Shown here piece by piece: positions 5,641 through 12,061 of a DNA stretch of 12,061 nt (positions are counted from its first letter, which is position 1; the number at the start of each line of letters is the position of its first letter). The notes under the pieces are model-generated. The model searched no databases. It saw only the letters and a program-made list of their open reading frames with translations, and was not told the DNA's origin. The stretch is from Bacillota bacterium. GTDB lineage: Bacteria; Bacillota; Clostridia; Acetivibrionales; DTU013. Where the stretch lies: positions 1 to 12,061 of the forward strand of contig JAEZLF010000087.1 of the NCBI GenBank assembly GCA_023435925.1. Reading direction: 5' to 3'. Both the position numbers and the translations under genes were made by a program.

Positions 5641-6825
5641 ACCAGTTTTTTAATTAAACTCTTCGTAAAGGATAGCCAGAATACTGAAAATAACCGCGTG
5701 CGTGAAAATTATGGTAAATTTGCAGGTGCTGTGGGCATTGTAACCAATTTTGTTCTTTTCATTATTAAAATTACGGTTGGCCTTCTTTTCGACAGTATTT
5801 CCATCGTTGCGGATGCTGTAAACAACCTCTCTGATTCAGGATCCTCCGTAGTAACATTAATCGGATTCAAAATTTCGGGTAAACCAGCAGATGCCAAGCA
5901 TCCATATGGTCACGCGCGTATGGAATATATCTCGGGACTGATTGTTTCCTTTATCATTCTGTTTCTAGGTATGCAGCTGGCTCAAAGCTCATTGGATAAA
6001 ATTCTGCATCCCCAGCAGGTTCAATTTTCTCTTATCACGATCCTGGTATTGGTGGCAGCTATTTTGATAAAGCTATGGCAATATCTGTTCTACCGGAAAA
6101 TCGGACAGTTGATTCAATCCTCAGCAATTCTGGCAACCTCCTTTGACAGCCGTAATGATATCATAGCCACATCGGCTGTGCTGGCAGCTGCTATTATTAC
6201 GCAGTTAACCGGATTTAATCTGGACGGATACATGGGTGCTATTGTGGCGATATTCATTGTGATAAGCGGTGTTAAGCTGGTGAATGACACCATCAGTCCG
6301 CTGCTTGGAACCGCGCCTACAAAGGAAATGGTCGATTGTATTTATGAAAAAATTCTCAGCTATGACGGTATTATTGGCCTGCATGATCTGACCGTTCATA
6401 ATTATGGTCCTTTAAAATGCTTTGCATCTGTCCATTGCGAGGTAGCCGCCGGACAGGATATCATGGTGAGCCATGATATTATTGACAACATTGAGCGGGA
6501 CTTTTTGAAGGATCTTGATATTCACCTAGTCATTCATTTGGATCCCATCATTACAGATGATGAAAAAACAAATGAGTTAAAATCGAGTGTTCAGCGGCTG
6601 ATCAGGGAAATTTCTCCTGAAATCAGCATGCACGATTTTCGCGTTGTATGGAGTGTGAGCCATTCTAATTTGATTTTTGATATTGTAGTACCCTTTAATT
6701 TTGAGTGGAGAGATGATGAACTGATTGATCTCATATCGGATCGAATTTATCAACTCAACCCTACTTATCATTCCGTCATTATTGTTGACCATGACTATGT
6801 GCCAATGGAGGAAGAGAGTACATAA
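5638..6825 (+). CDS. CDF family divalent metal cation exporter
   Basis: A 395-residue cation diffusion facilitator that would export divalent metal across the cytoplasmic membrane by proton antiport. Six membrane helices lie at about residues 28-50, 54-78, 97-117, 130-152, 163-190 and 198-218. The transport site is N62-x3-D66 in helix 2 (NNLSD) and D170-x3-D174 in helix 5 (DSRND). HPYGHARMEY (88-97) is the family signature after helix 2. Residues 222-395 form a long cytoplasmic part with two ferredoxin-like repeats: one around GLHDLTVHNYGP to LVIHLDPI, one around MHDFRVVWS to VIIVDHDY. Most CDFs have one such domain, so this is the longer clostridial type. His is absent from the transport site, unlike zinc/iron CDFs such as YiiP. 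The NiCo-type leader points to Co2+/Ni2+, while the N/D-D/D site is, as I recall, like Mn-type CDFs. Confidence 0.92.
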   Translation: MTSFLIKLFVKDSQNTENNRVRENYGKFAGAVGIVTNFVLFIIKITVGLLFDSISIVADAVNNLSDSGSSVVTLIGFKISGKPADAKHPYGHARMEYISGLIVSFIILFLGMQLAQSSLDKILHPQQVQFSLITILVLVAAILIKLWQYLFYRKIGQLIQSSAILATSFDSRNDIIATSAVLAAAIITQLTGFNLDGYMGAIVAIFIVISGVKLVNDTISPLLGTAPTKEMVDCIYEKILSYDGIIGLHDLTVHNYGPLKCFASVHCEVAAGQDIMVSHDIIDNIERDFLKDLDIHLVIHLDPIITDDEKTNELKSSVQRLIREISPEISMHDFRVVWSVSHSNLIFDIVVPFNFEWRDDELIDLISDRIYQLNPTYHSVIIVDHDYVPMEEEST

Positions 6826-6861
6826 TTTATTTGAAAATGCATAGCACTTATGCTAGTATTA

Positions 6862-6984
6862 TTGAACAACGTCGCAATTCCCACCGACGTTGTTCAAACG
6901 CCACGTTTAGGCGTGGCGCACGAAGTGTAGCGCAGGGCGAATTCACTTCGCCCGCAGCGAGGGGGTATGGGGGCTTGCCCCCAT
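6862..6984. repeat. Cluster of four GC-rich hairpins in a gene-free gap
   Basis: The 252 bases between the stop at 6825 and the start at 7078 hold no supported gene. The core is structured: TTGAACAACGTCG/CGACGTTGTTCAA (6862-6874 with 6885-6897, 13 bp perfect); CGCCACG/CGTGGCG (6899-6905 with 6912-6918); two mutually exclusive folds, CGAAGTG/CACTTCG (6921-6927 with 6944-6950) and GGGCGAA/TTCGCCC (6935-6941 with 6947-6953); and ATGGGGGC/GCCCCCAT (6967-6974 with 6977-6984). None has a T tail on either strand. Options are a miniature or decayed mobile element, an IS200/IS605-like end, a dispersed repeat, or an untranslated structured RNA. No transposase, terminal repeats or target duplication could be shown. 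Confidence 0.7.
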
Positions 6985-7064
6985 TAGAAATTAAATATTC
7001 ATATAGGCCAGAGTGAAGAATGATGAAAAAGGCACATGTAAAAAAACTGATATGTGGAAGTTGC

Positions 7065-7071
7065 GGAGGAG
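7065..7071 (+). promoter_or_regulatory. Ribosome binding site that moves the GH31 start to 7078
   Basis: GGAGGAG lies 6 bases before ATG (7078-7080). The longest reading frame could begin at GTG 7054, but no Shine-Dalgarno sequence precedes that codon and GGAGGAG would then be inside the gene. The ATG at 7078 is therefore preferred. Confidence 0.88.
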
Positions 7072-7077
7072 TGCAAT

Positions 7078-9084
7078 ATGGGTATATTTATTAAAGAATC
7101 CAATAAACTCATTTGGAATTTCAACGGAGAAAAGCTTGTGATTGAGCCATGGAACAAAAACAGCTTCCGGGTCCGCTCGGTCATGATGGGAGATATCCTT
7201 GATACGGATTACGCGCTGCTGCCTGCTGAAAAATGTGACGCAGAAATTGAAATCCGGGAGAATACGGCTTCCATCACAAATGGACAAATAAAAGCCGTAC
7301 TTGAGGAAATCGCATGGACAAAAAACTGCCGGATCAGCTATTATAACCGGAATGGCAGGCTCCTTCTGCGCGAACTGAGCAACCAGGGGGCGCTCAACCT
7401 CTCGGCCCGCAAATTTAAACCTATTATCGGCGGAGATTTCCGGCTGACCGCTTCCTTCGAATCCGATGAAAACGAAAAGCTCTATGGAATGGGTCAGTAT
7501 CAGCAGGAAATACTGGATATAAAGAACTGCACTTTCGAACTGGCCCACAGGAACTCGCAGGCAAGCATTCCATTCGTACTGTCCAGCCTTGGATATGGAT
7601 TTTTGTGGCACAATCCCGCCATTGGGAGGGCAAGTTTTAACAAGAACCGGACAGAATGGTATGCTGAAAGCACGAAACAACTGGATTACTGGATAACGGC
7701 GGGCGATACACCGGCGGAGATCGAGGAGGCCTTCGCCGGTGTGACGGGAAAGGTCCCGATGATGCCTGAATACGGGCTCGGCTTCTGGCAATGCAAGCTG
7801 AGATACTACAACCAGGAACAGCTGCTGGAGGTCGCAAGGGAGTACAAGAGAAGGAAGCTGCCCATCGACGTTATCGTCTGTGACTTTTTCCACTGGCCTA
7901 AAATGGGAGATTTCAGGTTTGAAGAGGAATTCTTTCCCGATCCGAAAGCCATGGTCGACGAGTTAAAGGAGATGGGAATTGAGCTGATGGTATCCGTATG
8001 GCCGCAGATCGACCTGCAAAGCGAGAACTATCAGGAAATGAGGCAGAGGAACCTGCTGGTCAAGCCCGAAATGGGAGTCAATATAAGCATGCTGTTCGGG
8101 GGCTACAGCAACTTTTATGATGCGACAAATCCAGCAGCTCGAAAATACGTATGGGAAAAATGTAAAAAGAATTATTACGACTACGGCATAAAGATTTTCT
8201 GGCTGGATGAAGCAGAACCGGAATACAATGTTTATGACTTTGACAATTATCGCTATTTTGCCGGTCCCAACGTCCAGATAGGCAATATTTACCCTCAGAT
8301 GTATTCCAGAACCTTTTATGAGGGCATGGCTGAACAGGGCCAGAGGGACATCGTAAATCTCGTTCGCTGTGCATGGCTGGGAAGCCAGCGTTACGGCGCA
8401 CTGGTCTGGTCCGGCGATATCCACAGCTCATATGAGGATTTCAGGAAACAGATCTGCGCAGGGCTGCATATGGGGCTCTGCGGAATACCTTGGTGGACCA
8501 CCGACATAGGAGGTTTTCACGGAGGAAACCCGCAGGATGAAAGCTTCAGGCAGCTGCTGGTAAGATGGTTCCAGTACGGGACCTTCAGTCCGGTCATGCG
8601 GCTGCACGGCGACAGACAGCCAACCGTCCATTTGCACAGAAAAGACGGCAGCTCCGCATTGTTTACCGGCAGCGACAACGAAGTGTGGAGCTTCGGCGAG
8701 GAAGCCTACGACATTTTGGTGAAGTATATGAACCTGAGGGAGTTAATGCGTCCGTATACCCGTGAATTGATGAGACAGGCGCATGAAAAGGGAACTCCTG
8801 TAATGAGGACCATGTTCTATGAGTTCCCGGAGGACGAAATTTGCTGGACTCTGAAGGATCAGTACATGTTTGGGGGTGACCTGCTGGTTGCGCCGATCGC
8901 ATACGAAAACATGAATTCAAGGGATGTATACCTGCCGGACGGGTCCGAATGGACCGGTCTTTGGAACGGTAAAGTTTATAAAGGCGGGCAGACCGTGCTC
9001 GCTGAAGCGCCTCTCGATATAATACCGGTGTTCTTAAGAGACGGAAAGCATTCCGAATGGATGGAAAATATGAAAGGAGAATGA
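7078..9084 (+). CDS. GH31 alpha-glycosidase (alpha-xylosidase or alpha-glucosidase)
   Basis: A 668-residue retaining alpha-glycosidase. An N-terminal beta-sandwich (about 1-225) is followed by the catalytic barrel, which opens at PEYGLGFWQCK (from residue 230). The nucleophile is D377 in FWLDEAEPE; the acid/base is D447 in LVWSGD. WWTTDIGGF and RLHGD (H510 near subsite -1) are standard GH31 signatures, and C-terminal beta domains fill the remainder. There is no signal peptide, so it should act inside the cell on imported oligosaccharides. The substrate cannot be settled from motifs; the neighbouring GH43 enzyme favours alpha-xylosidase activity on xyloglucan-type fragments, with alpha-glucosidase as the alternative. 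It is the first gene of a cluster: its stop (TGA 9082-9084) is 2 bases before the next ATG. No convincing sigma-A promoter was found at 6985-7064, so the operon may need an activator. GC content looks higher than in genes upstream. Confidence 0.93.
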   Translation: MGIFIKESNKLIWNFNGEKLVIEPWNKNSFRVRSVMMGDILDTDYALLPAEKCDAEIEIRENTASITNGQIKAVLEEIAWTKNCRISYYNRNGRLLLRELSNQGALNLSARKFKPIIGGDFRLTASFESDENEKLYGMGQYQQEILDIKNCTFELAHRNSQASIPFVLSSLGYGFLWHNPAIGRASFNKNRTEWYAESTKQLDYWITAGDTPAEIEEAFAGVTGKVPMMPEYGLGFWQCKLRYYNQEQLLEVAREYKRRKLPIDVIVCDFFHWPKMGDFRFEEEFFPDPKAMVDELKEMGIELMVSVWPQIDLQSENYQEMRQRNLLVKPEMGVNISMLFGGYSNFYDATNPAARKYVWEKCKKNYYDYGIKIFWLDEAEPEYNVYDFDNYRYFAGPNVQIGNIYPQMYSRTFYEGMAEQGQRDIVNLVRCAWLGSQRYGALVWSGDIHSSYEDFRKQICAGLHMGLCGIPWWTTDIGGFHGGNPQDESFRQLLVRWFQYGTFSPVMRLHGDRQPTVHLHRKDGSSALFTGSDNEVWSFGEEAYDILVKYMNLRELMRPYTRELMRQAHEKGTPVMRTMFYEFPEDEICWTLKDQYMFGGDLLVAPIAYENMNSRDVYLPDGSEWTGLWNGKVYKGGQTVLAEAPLDIIPVFLRDGKHSEWMENMKGE

Positions 9085-9086
9085 TC

Positions 9087-10619
9087 ATGCTAAGGAAAGT
9101 TAAGGTAGAGAATGGTGTTATTCAAGGATTACCGGCAGCCGATCCTCGCATTACAAGCTTTAAGGGGATACCGTTTGCTGCACCGCCCACGGGGAAAAAC
9201 CGTTGGCGTGCGCCACAGCCTGCTGAGGATTGGGACGGTGTTTTTTTGGCACATGATTTCGCTCCGATATCGATGCAAGCGAAGACAGTAATCGATGTTA
9301 AGAATATTTATACAAGGGAATGGTCCGTAGACCCCGACATCCCGATGGACGAGGACTGTCTCTACCTGAACGTGTGGACGCCTGCGATGAGCGCCGATGA
9401 AAAACTTCCGGTGTATGTGTGGTATTTCGGAGGAGGGCTTCAGGTCGGCCATACCGCCGAAATGGAATTTGACGGCGAGCGTATAGCCCGGAGAGGCATC
9501 GTTGTGGTAACGGTAAATTACCGTGTGAACGTTTTCGGATTTTTATGCCATCCAGAAATAACGGCAGAAGCGCCGGAGGCTCCGGCAAACTTTGGCCATC
9601 TGGATCAGCAGGCGGGCACACGGTGGGTCAAACGCAATATCGCCGCTTTCGGCGGTGATCCGGACAACATCACCATAGGCGGGCAATCCGCCGGCGGAGG
9701 AAGCGTATTGAGCCAGCTCACCTCACCTCAGAATGAAGGCCTTTTTCAGAGGGCCATTATTCAAAGTGGCATAATCACCGAGCTCTACCCGGGAAATCGT
9801 ATGCCGGGAGTGAAACGGACGCTTGCGGAGGCTGAGCAGGTGGGAGTGGATTTCCTGGAATTTTTAGGCGCGTCGTCGCTGGAAGAAGCCCGAAAGCTCG
9901 ATGCGGAATATGTGCGTGATAAAATGCTGGAATACAAGGAATTCTGGGGTACCGTCAACGACGGTAAGTTCTGCACAGGCAAATCATTTGAATTATTCAT
10001 TGAAAACAAGCGCTGGATGGTACCGGTACTTCTAGGACACACCTCCACCGAATTTTATAATACTCCGATTACGACGACGATGGACGAGTTCAAGGCTATG
10101 GCCTCCGAACTGTTCGGAGACGACGCAGACAAGTTTTTGGAGCTTTGCGGGGCCCGGTCGGGAGATGTTGAGGAAGCGGTCAAAAAGGCTACAGTAAGGG
10201 GAATCGAATACTCAATCCGCGTCGCAGCACAAGCCAACGGAGAGACAGGCGCAAACGTACCGATGTATTATTATAATTTCGATGCCGAAATACCGGGCTG
10301 GGATAACCCGGGAACGTTCCACTCAGTAGATCTCTGGTTTTTCTTCGAAACGCTTGCCAAATGCTGGAGGCCGTTTGTTGGCAAGCATTATGATTTGGCC
10401 CGACAGATGTGCAACTACTGGGCTAACTTTATCCGCAACGGAAATCCCAACGGAAAGGATTCCACCGGGGAGGACATGCCGCAGTGGGATCCCTATACGC
10501 TTGATGCACCGTACGGAATGGTATTCGGTGATAAAGCCGAATTTGTCAGAGAACAGCCGGATGATCTCATGAAATTTCTTGTAAACCAATATTTTAAGAA
10601 AAGACAATCCGGTACATAA
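9087..10619 (+). CDS. Type-B carboxylesterase (alpha/beta hydrolase)
   Basis: A 510-residue esterase of the cholinesterase/carboxylesterase type B family. The EDCLYLNVWTP signature lies near residue 90. An oxyanion-hole segment YFGGG replaces the usual HGGG. The nucleophile elbow GGQSAGGG has S201, and E322 (GHTSTEFY) and H412 (FHSVDLW) complete the Ser-Glu-His triad. There is no signal peptide. Sitting between two hemicellulose glycosidases, it probably removes acetyl, feruloyl or similar ester groups from imported oligosaccharides so that the neighbours can act; the exact ester is not visible. AAAGGAG (9073-9079) is 7 bases before ATG 9087. An in-frame ATG at 9081 overlaps the GH31 stop as ATGA but is only 1 base from the Shine-Dalgarno, so it is less likely. 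Translation is probably coupled to the GH31 gene. Confidence 0.9.
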   Translation: MLRKVKVENGVIQGLPAADPRITSFKGIPFAAPPTGKNRWRAPQPAEDWDGVFLAHDFAPISMQAKTVIDVKNIYTREWSVDPDIPMDEDCLYLNVWTPAMSADEKLPVYVWYFGGGLQVGHTAEMEFDGERIARRGIVVVTVNYRVNVFGFLCHPEITAEAPEAPANFGHLDQQAGTRWVKRNIAAFGGDPDNITIGGQSAGGGSVLSQLTSPQNEGLFQRAIIQSGIITELYPGNRMPGVKRTLAEAEQVGVDFLEFLGASSLEEARKLDAEYVRDKMLEYKEFWGTVNDGKFCTGKSFELFIENKRWMVPVLLGHTSTEFYNTPITTTMDEFKAMASELFGDDADKFLELCGARSGDVEEAVKKATVRGIEYSIRVAAQANGETGANVPMYYYNFDAEIPGWDNPGTFHSVDLWFFFETLAKCWRPFVGKHYDLARQMCNYWANFIRNGNPNGKDSTGEDMPQWDPYTLDAPYGMVFGDKAEFVREQPDDLMKFLVNQYFKKRQSGT

Positions 10620-10635
10620 GCTGGAAAGGAAACGT

Positions 10636-10653
10636 ATGATAAAATGCTTGTAA
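10636..10653 (+). other. Five-codon mini reading frame overlapping the GH43 start
   Basis: ATG at 10636 opens a five-codon frame (M-I-K-C-L) ending at TAA 10651-10653, overlapping the GH43 ATG in another frame. AAAGGA (10625-10630) is 5 bases before this ATG and 13 before the GH43 one. It may be chance, or a leader that tunes GH43 translation. Nothing else supports it as a gene. Confidence 0.25.
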
Positions 10654-12061
10654 ATAATCCTATTTTATGGGCAGATATGCCTGATCCGGATATATTGCGC
10701 GTCGAAGACACGTACTACATGGTGTCTACGACTATGTTCGTGATGCCCGGAGGTCCTATTCTGAAATCAAAGGATCTGGTCCATTGGGAAATCGTATCTT
10801 ATCTATTCGACACAATAGAAGACAATGACATATACGAGCTGAGAAACGGGAAAAACGCATACGGAAAGGGACAGTGGGCCACCAGCCTGAAATATTACCG
10901 AGGGATGTACTATGCGTGTTTTGTATGCCACGATATGAAGAGAACCTACATCTATTACACCGGGAATATCGAAAAAAGCGGCTGGGACAGGTATGTAATC
11001 GAGGAAGTCTACCATGATATGTCTTTTCTTTTCGATGACGGCAGAGCATATCTCATTTATGGCAACGGAGAGATTAAAATAGTAGAACTGAAGGACGACC
11101 TGTCCGGTGTTAAGGAAGGCGGCGTCAAAAAGCTTCTGTTCAGCACGCCTTCCGAAAACATGCGCCTGCGCTGTGAAGGCTGCCGTGCATACAAGCTGAA
11201 CGGGTATTACTATCTGACATTTATCGACTGGCCAAAGGACGGGCATGAAAGAAGGCGTGTCGTGTGCTATCGCTCCAGGGAGCTCATGGGAGACTACGAA
11301 TGGAAGGTTTTGCTTGACGACGATATGGGATATCATAATGCGGGAGTTGCACAGGGGGCACTTATCGATACCCCCGACGGAGACTGGTATGCTGTATTGT
11401 TCCAGGATCACGGGGCTGTCGGCAGAATCCCGTATCTGCTGCCGGTTGCCTGGGAGAATGGATGGCCTGTCATAGGAGTGGATGGAAAGGTGCCGGAAAG
11501 CTTTGAAGTGCCTTTTGAAGAATATACAGCCAAACCATTGATCACGGGTGATTCTTTCAACCATACGGAGAATATGCTGGATCTTCGTTGGGAATGGAAC
11601 CATAACCCGGCAGCGGAATGCTGGTCATTTACGGAACGCCCCGGCTTCCTTAGGCTGCGTACAAATGGACTCGCGAACGATATCCTTACGGCCGGGAACA
11701 CATTAACACAGAGGACAAGCGGCCCCAGGTGTGCTTTTTCCGTCGAGTTGGAAACCGGAGGTATGAAGAGAGGAGACTATGCGGGCCTTGTTGCGTTACA
11801 GGGGAAGTACGGAACAGTGGGAGTCAAAGTTGACGAAAACGGCGACTCGGTGGTTTCCGTATGTAAAAAAGACGATAATGGGCTGCAAGTAGTGGAAGAT
11901 TCCGTCCGATATTCCGGAAAGTGTGTTTTCCTCAAGATTGAATTTGAGTTTGAAAACAATCAGGACATTGCATCCTTCTATTATTCCGAGGATGGAAGCT
12001 TGTGGAATAACATCGGTCAGGATCTGCAATTGAAATATACGCTGGATTTATTCATAGGCTG
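10644..12061 (+). CDS. GH43 (subfamily 12-like) beta-xylosidase/alpha-L-arabinofuranosidase, 3' end cut off
   Basis: An open frame of 472 codons that runs off the window without a stop. Residues 1-295 form the five-bladed propeller of GH43. The family features are PDPD with the general base D14, YYMVSTTM, PGGPILKSKDL (propeller start), D125 (HDMSFLF, the pKa-modulating Asp) and E178 (RCEGCRAYK, the general acid). From about residue 303 (DSFNHTENM, then LRWEWNHNP and RPGFLRLRT) begins the beta-xylosidase C-terminal beta-sandwich (GH43_C2 type), still incomplete at the edge. No signal peptide. It should release xylose or arabinose from xylo-oligosaccharides in the cytoplasm by inversion. It follows the esterase after 24 bases, in the same frame, separated by the stop at 10617-10619. 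AAAGGA (10625-10630) is 13 bases from ATG 10644, which is longer than ideal, but the family's N-terminus (NPILWADMPDPD) starts here. Confidence 0.92.
   Translation, partial: MLVNNPILWADMPDPDILRVEDTYYMVSTTMFVMPGGPILKSKDLVHWEIVSYLFDTIEDNDIYELRNGKNAYGKGQWATSLKYYRGMYYACFVCHDMKRTYIYYTGNIEKSGWDRYVIEEVYHDMSFLFDDGRAYLIYGNGEIKIVELKDDLSGVKEGGVKKLLFSTPSENMRLRCEGCRAYKLNGYYYLTFIDWPKDGHERRRVVCYRSRELMGDYEWKVLLDDDMGYHNAGVAQGALIDTPDGDWYAVLFQDHGAVGRIPYLLPVAWENGWPVIGVDGKVPESFEVPFEEYTAKPLITGDSFNHTENMLDLRWEWNHNPAAECWSFTERPGFLRLRTNGLANDILTAGNTLTQRTSGPRCAFSVELETGGMKRGDYAGLVALQGKYGTVGVKVDENGDSVVSVCKKDDNGLQVVEDSVRYSGKCVFLKIEFEFENNQDIASFYYSEDGSLWNNIGQDLQLKYTLDLFIG

Noticed and set aside
6961..6982. G-quadruplex from the G runs
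   Set aside because: Only two long G runs exist, and the second is fully paired with the adjacent C run in a hairpin.
6862..6984. CRISPR array or intrinsic terminator
   Set aside because: There are no direct repeats with regular spacers, and none of the hairpins is followed by a T run on either strand.
6831..7016. A 61-residue + strand frame through the hairpin cluster
   Set aside because: It is composed of palindromic sequence, has no Shine-Dalgarno sequence, and its translation looks like no protein family.
7054..7077. GTG at 7054 as the GH31 start
   Set aside because: It has no ribosome binding site, and the strong GGAGGAG at 7065-7071 would fall inside the coding region; ATG 7078 fits better.
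6991..7893. A 300-residue open frame on the - strand
   Set aside because: It lies wholly opposite the GH31 gene and its upstream region, has no ribosome binding site or recognisable domain, and the + strand frame has intact catalytic motifs.
9057..9086. ATG at 9057 as the esterase start
   Set aside because: It would overlap the GH31 gene by 28 bases with no Shine-Dalgarno sequence at proper spacing; AAAGGAG at 9073-9079 points to ATG 9087.
10803..11603. A 266-residue open frame on the - strand
   Set aside because: It is the antisense of the GH43 gene, whose base and acid residues are on the + strand; no family features were seen in it.

Overview
The window looks like a chromosomal segment of an anaerobic, low-to-moderate GC Firmicute, most likely a plant-polysaccharide-degrading Clostridia (Lachnospiraceae-like). 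This is inferred from strong AGGAGG-type ribosome binding sites, sigma-A-like promoters, a T-box leader, a NiCo-type riboswitch leader, and gene families typical of that group. All recognisable genes lie on the + strand. No tRNA, rRNA, transposase, integrase or CRISPR array was seen.

Layout. (1) 1-361: a small zinc-ribbon protein with a Gly/Arg-rich tail and its own terminator. (2) 402-1827: a promoter and a membrane-anchored extracytoplasmic protein whose first half resembles YpmS/DUF2140. (3) 1868-4843: a promoter, a T-box riboswitch whose specifier (CUC) and discriminator-pairing base both point to tRNA-Leu, then one 843-residue protein fusing a sugar-isomerase-like TIM barrel to a complete ACSF2-like acyl-CoA synthetase. 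(4) 4850-5383: a promoter, a strong leader hairpin and a two-TM zinc-ribbon protein. (5) 5417-6825: a promoter, a leader with a likely NiCo (Ni2+/Co2+) aptamer and a terminator, then a CDF metal exporter with a TTG start. (6) 6862-6984: a gene-free cluster of GC-rich hairpins. (7) 7078-12061: a tight cluster of GH31 alpha-glycosidase, type-B carboxylesterase and a GH43_12-like beta-xylosidase/arabinofuranosidase that runs off the window end.

How they work together. Regions 1-5 read as separate small transcription units, two of them under riboswitch control. Region 7 is a plausible intracellular hemicellulose-oligosaccharide operon. All three enzymes lack signal peptides, so xylo- or xyloglucan-type oligosaccharides would be imported by a transporter not seen here, then de-esterified and trimmed from alpha- and beta-linked ends in the cytoplasm. 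Base composition looks more GC-rich from about 7,078 on, and the hairpin cluster sits at that boundary.

The most interesting point is the leucine-type T-box in front of a TIM-barrel/acyl-CoA synthetase fusion. It suggests, as a hypothesis, an acid-activating enzyme made in response to leucine starvation, for example for making leucine from isovalerate by reductive carboxylation.
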